Source: Pricia sp.
Lineage (GTDB): Bacteria > Bacteroidota > Bacteroidia > Flavobacteriales > Flavobacteriaceae
DNA: 39,869 nt
Reading direction: 5' to 3'
Assembly (NCBI GenBank): GCA_024635875.1
Contig: JAGXIC010000202.1
Span: forward strand, 1 to 39,869
The notes beneath the pieces were generated by a model. That model saw nothing but the letters and a program-made list of their open reading frames with translations, was not told the DNA's origin and made no database searches. The translations under genes and the position numbers were made by a program. Of the stretch, positions 36,741-39,869 are shown one piece after another. Within the stretch, counting starts at the first letter, position 1; each line of letters opens with the position of its first letter.

Positions 36741-36785
36741 GTGCTCAGCGTGACATGAATGTCATGCTGAGCGCAGTCGAAGCAC
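36741..36785. repeat. REP-like hairpin between convergent genes; possible bidirectional terminator
   Basis: GCTCAGCGTGACA-TGAA-TGTCATGCTGAGC (12/13 pairing, one G:T), followed by GCAGTCGAAGCAC. GTGCT/AGCAC give an outer pairing. Confidence 0.6.
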
Positions 36786-36796
36786 CTAGGGAAACA

Positions 36797-38890
36797 TCAT
36801 TTCCCCGCAAGAAATAACCCCATCTTAATCTTCCAATACGGCATTTTTTCCTCAAAATGGTCAAAGTAAGGTCGCAGTCCTTCAGGTTCTTCCAATTCGG
36901 ATTGTGCCTTCTTGATCGATCCTATTTCTTGTTCAGCAATAAATTGGTGCAGATCGATGGGTTTCCCTTCATCGGCCATCTTTAAAAAATGGCTGTAAAC
37001 GGTATTCTCAGCGATTCCCCTATTCCTTGCGATTTCTTTGACGGAAAATCCTTCATTGAACAAATTCAAGGAAAGTTCATGTGTAGTCACTTCTTTGGAT
37101 TCCAAAGTTCTTTTGTGTCTGTTGATTTCCTTAAGGAAAGCGGTGGCATATTTTTCAAGTTTGGCTTCCCCAACCCCCGAAATTTGCAGAAAATCGGCTT
37201 CGTCGTACGGCATTCTTTCTTCCATATCCCTTAAACTGGCGTCGCTGAATACCACGTAAGCGGGTACGTTGGCTTCCACGGCGATTTGCTGTCTTAGCAA
37301 GCGTAATTTTTCGAAGAGTCCAGACGGTTTTGCTGCAGTTTTACGTTCTTTTTTAGGTTTGAACCTTTCCTTTTCCAAAACGGCCAAGCGCACCTCTTTT
37401 CCTTCGAAAAGCACTTGTTTTGCAGAGGGAGTAAGGGCAATTCTGGAACCTTCCTTAAAATTGATTTCCAATATCCCTTGGTTCAGTAATTGAATAACAT
37501 ACTGCTGTAAATCGAGCCAGGACACTTCTTTCACTGCGCCGTAAGTTTTTATGTTCTGATAGCCGTTATCAAAAATTTGGGCGTTTTGTGCCCCCCGCAG
37601 TACGTCGACCAGCATACCCATAGCCTCGTTTTCCTTCAGTCGTGCCACAGCGGAGCAGATTTTTTGGGTCAGCAGCGTAGCGTCGAAGTATTTGGGCGGA
37701 TGCTTGCAGATATCGCAGTTACCGCAATTCTCATAAACAGGCTCTCCAAAATAATTGAGCAGGGCGATGCGGCGACAGCTTAGGGCTTCCGCAAACTGCT
37801 GCATACGTTCGAGCTTGGCATATTCGACCTCGGCATTTTCGCTATCGGCAATAAACCGTCGCAATAGGGTGACATCACCATAACTGTAAAACAAAAGCGC
37901 ATGTGCCGGCTGGCCGTCACGACCGCTCCGTCCGATTTCCTGATAATAGCCTTCCACATTTTTCGGAAGGTTATAATGGATCACGAAACGCACATTACTT
38001 TTGTCGATACCCATTCCGAAAGCTATGGTGGCCACGATTATCGGTATTCGATCAGTAATAAAATCCTCTTGCACAGCAGACCGTTCTTCCGAAGTCATGC
38101 CGGCATGGTACGCCTTGGCCTGAAAACCGGAATCCCGCAACCGTTCAGCAATTTTTTCGGTATTCTTTCGACTCAGGCAATAGATAATTCCACTTTCATC
38201 GGGGCGTTGCGCTAAAAAATCGACAATCTTTTTAATACGGTTTTGAGCGGGGCGTACTTCCAGAAAAAGATTAGGACGGTCGAAAGATGCCAAATGCCTG
38301 TCAGCCTTGGGAATACTCAATTGGGCTACAATATCATCTTGGGTCGTCTTGTCCGCCGTGGCGGTAAGCGCCATTATCGGAATGTCCGGAAAGCGCTCTT
38401 TTAAAGTTCCCAATTGCGTATACGCCGGGCGAAAATCGTGTCCCCAGGCTGATATACAATGGGCCTCATCGATGGCGAACATGCTGATCGGAATATCCTG
38501 AAAAACCGCATCAAACTGATGCAAGCTTTCGGGGGCAACGTAGAAAAGTTTTAGTTCACCCTCTCGTAAAGACCGCAGTATTTCTTGCTGTACTTCATAA
38601 GGCTGGGAACTGTTATAGTAAGCCGCGGCAACCCCATTAGCGCACAGTGCATCTACCTGATCTTTCATCAATGCAATTAGAGGCGATACAACCACTGCAG
38701 TACCTTGGTTCGCCAAAGCGGGCAATTGAAAACAAAGTGACTTTCCGCCGCCCGTCGGCATGATAGCCATCACATCTTTTTTGGAGAGAATATCTTCCAT
38801 CACTTCCAACTGGTTCGGCCGGAAAGAATCGTAGCCGAAGTGGGTTTTTAATAAGGGAAGGAGTTCTTGTTGCACTATGGTAGATGTCAT
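36797..38890 (-). CDS. recQ: ATP-dependent DNA helicase RecQ
   Basis: MPTGGGKSLCFQLPA, DEAHCISAWGHDFRP, IGRSGRDGQ, cysteine-containing NCGNCDIC region, HRDC-like and helix-turn-helix C-terminus. Confidence 0.96.
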   Translation of the reverse strand: MTSTIVQQELLPLLKTHFGYDSFRPNQLEVMEDILSKKDVMAIMPTGGGKSLCFQLPALANQGTAVVVSPLIALMKDQVDALCANGVAAAYYNSSQPYEVQQEILRSLREGELKLFYVAPESLHQFDAVFQDIPISMFAIDEAHCISAWGHDFRPAYTQLGTLKERFPDIPIMALTATADKTTQDDIVAQLSIPKADRHLASFDRPNLFLEVRPAQNRIKKIVDFLAQRPDESGIIYCLSRKNTEKIAERLRDSGFQAKAYHAGMTSEERSAVQEDFITDRIPIIVATIAFGMGIDKSNVRFVIHYNLPKNVEGYYQEIGRSGRDGQPAHALLFYSYGDVTLLRRFIADSENAEVEYAKLERMQQFAEALSCRRIALLNYFGEPVYENCGNCDICKHPPKYFDATLLTQKICSAVARLKENEAMGMLVDVLRGAQNAQIFDNGYQNIKTYGAVKEVSWLDLQQYVIQLLNQGILEINFKEGSRIALTPSAKQVLFEGKEVRLAVLEKERFKPKKERKTAAKPSGLFEKLRLLRQQIAVEANVPAYVVFSDASLRDMEERMPYDEADFLQISGVGEAKLEKYATAFLKEINRHKRTLESKEVTTHELSLNLFNEGFSVKEIARNRGIAENTVYSHFLKMADEGKPIDLHQFIAEQEIGSIKKAQSELEEPEGLRPYFDHFEEKMPYWKIKMGLFLAGK

Positions 38891-39039
38891 ACTTGTAAAA
38901 ATAAGGATTGTTTTAAAATATATGTCTCAATGGCTATTTCGATTTGTAGCCTATCTGCTTTCGGGGGTTTCGATTTCGTTTTCATTTGGTAAGCATTTTT
39001 GAGATTGGTAGAATTTAAACTCTCCCCATTAAATAAAAG

Positions 39040-39074
39040 ATTACGGGCCACCTCAAGGGGAGGTTGCCCGTAAT
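39040..39074 (-). terminator. Stem-loop terminator of the ssb gene
   Basis: ATTACGGGCCACCTC-AAGGG-GAGGTTGCCCGTAAT: 15-bp stem with one mismatch, just downstream of the ssb stop. Confidence 0.65.
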
Positions 39075-39086
39075 ACTATTTATATC

Positions 39087-39419
39087 CTATTTCCCCAACA
39101 TCAAAAGTTCATTACATTTAATTTCGGTAAAGTATTTCTTTTCACCTTCCTTGGTTTCATAGGTACGATGGATCAACTTGCCCTCTACGGCCACTTGTTT
39201 GCCCTTGGTGAGATAGCTTTCAACGATTTCTGCGGTCTTGCCCCAGGCGACGATATTATGCCATTGGGTATCCTCTACTTTTTCACCCTTGGCGTTCTTG
39301 TAGTAGTCGCTCGTTGCAAGCGAAAATTTTGCGAGCTTGCTTCCACTTTCCAAGGTTACGATTTCTGGGTCCTGTCCCAAGTTACCGATCAACTGTACTC
39401 TGTTCTTAATTGCGTTCAT
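39087..39419 (-). CDS. ssb: Single-stranded DNA-binding protein
   Basis: MNAIKNRVQLIGNLGQDPEIV...DTQWHNIVAWGKTAEIVESYLTKGKQVAVEGKL OB-fold SSB signature. Confidence 0.95.
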   Translation of the reverse strand: MNAIKNRVQLIGNLGQDPEIVTLESGSKLAKFSLATSDYYKNAKGEKVEDTQWHNIVAWGKTAEIVESYLTKGKQVAVEGKLIHRTYETKEGEKKYFTEIKCNELLMLGK

Positions 39420-39496
39420 AATAAATAGTTTTAAAGGTTAAACAGTAATGAAGTGATTCAGACATTTTCTTTTACCTGCGAATTTCACATTTTGCA

Positions 39497-39563
39497 CCCT
39501 AATGTTACCATTTTTGATTACCGTAGCTACGGCGATGCTACTAAAAATTGGCTTCATTAGGCC
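39497..39563. repeat. Imperfect inverted repeat around a CCGTAGCTACGG palindrome
   Basis: CCTAATG (39498-39504) pairs with CATTAGG (39555-39561). CCATTTTT/AAAAATTGG inner arms. CCGTAGCTACGG at 39521-39532. Confidence 0.5.
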
Positions 39564-39782
39564 ACAAAAGTCGAAATTCTCGATTCCAAACAAAAAATCT
39601 AAATCACTTCAATGCAATCAAACGTCTTTCGTTCGACAGGGCAAACATAGAACGCCCTCCAAATTTTATTCGGTTGAGAAATAATTACTTTCGTTTGTAA
39701 ACGTTTAAAAATGTTTTTTACATTAAAAATCAACTATTTAAAAAAATTGCTGTTTTTTTGGGATGAATGAAAAGTTAAGACG

Positions 39783-39812
39783 TTTGTAAAAGATTATTTA
39801 TCCATATCTTAG
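39783..39812 (+). promoter_or_regulatory. Candidate promoter (TTTG - 18 nt - TATCTTAG) for the truncated gene at the window end
   Basis: Resembles the Bacteroidota -33/-7 arrangement with one mismatch in the -7 element; upstream of the ATG at 39842. Confidence 0.3.
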
Positions 39813-39841
39813 TTGATTACCTTCAAATAACCTCAAAAATC

Positions 39842-39869
39842 ATGAAAAACACCCTCGTCCGTTTATCAC
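39842..39869 (+). CDS. Start of a CDS truncated by the window edge (MKNTLVRLS...)
   Basis: ATG AAA AAC ACC CTC GTC CGT TTA TCA; looks like a signal-peptide start, but only 9 codons are visible. Confidence 0.35.

Noticed and set aside
39502-39684. 60 aa + strand ORF
   Set aside because: Coincides with the CCGTAGCTACGG inverted repeat and A/T-rich spacer; no protein-like features.

Overview
This 39.9 kb window is from a Bacteroidota genome, most likely Flavobacteriaceae, judged from gene content, TAnnTTTG-type promoter motifs and A/T-rich intergenic spacers. About 33 kb of it (roughly 3.1-36.7 kb) is a dense, mostly + strand, translationally coupled cluster of the flexirubin / aryl polyene-dialkylresorcinol (APE-DAR) type. 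It encodes a tyrosine ammonia-lyase, a FAD-dependent halogenase-like oxidoreductase, FabG, three FabF-type ketosynthases with intact active sites, one ketosynthase-like protein with a degenerate active site, a half-size ApeC/CLF-like ketosynthase, two ACPs, three hotdog dehydratase-like proteins, a DarA/DarB pair (dialkylresorcinol head), a thioesterase, a methyltransferase, an LpxL-like acyltransferase, a BtrH-like acyltransferase and an ABC exporter. It also encodes LolA, a polysaccharide deacetylase, a GT2-DUF2062 fusion, a giant MMPL-PlsC fusion, a CrtI-like oxidoreductase, a C45/Ntn-hydrolase lipoprotein and a PaaK-like adenylate-forming ligase. Flanking genes are ordinary: PAP2 phosphatase, serine hydrolase, RecQ and SSB. 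The cluster type is known. The most interesting parts are the unassigned acyl-transfer and trafficking proteins (BtrH-like, C45 lipoprotein, MMPL-PlsC fusion with a third domain), a small XRE-like protein, the inactive KS-like partners, and several inverted-repeat elements in the spacers. No rRNA, tRNA or CRISPR array was recognised.
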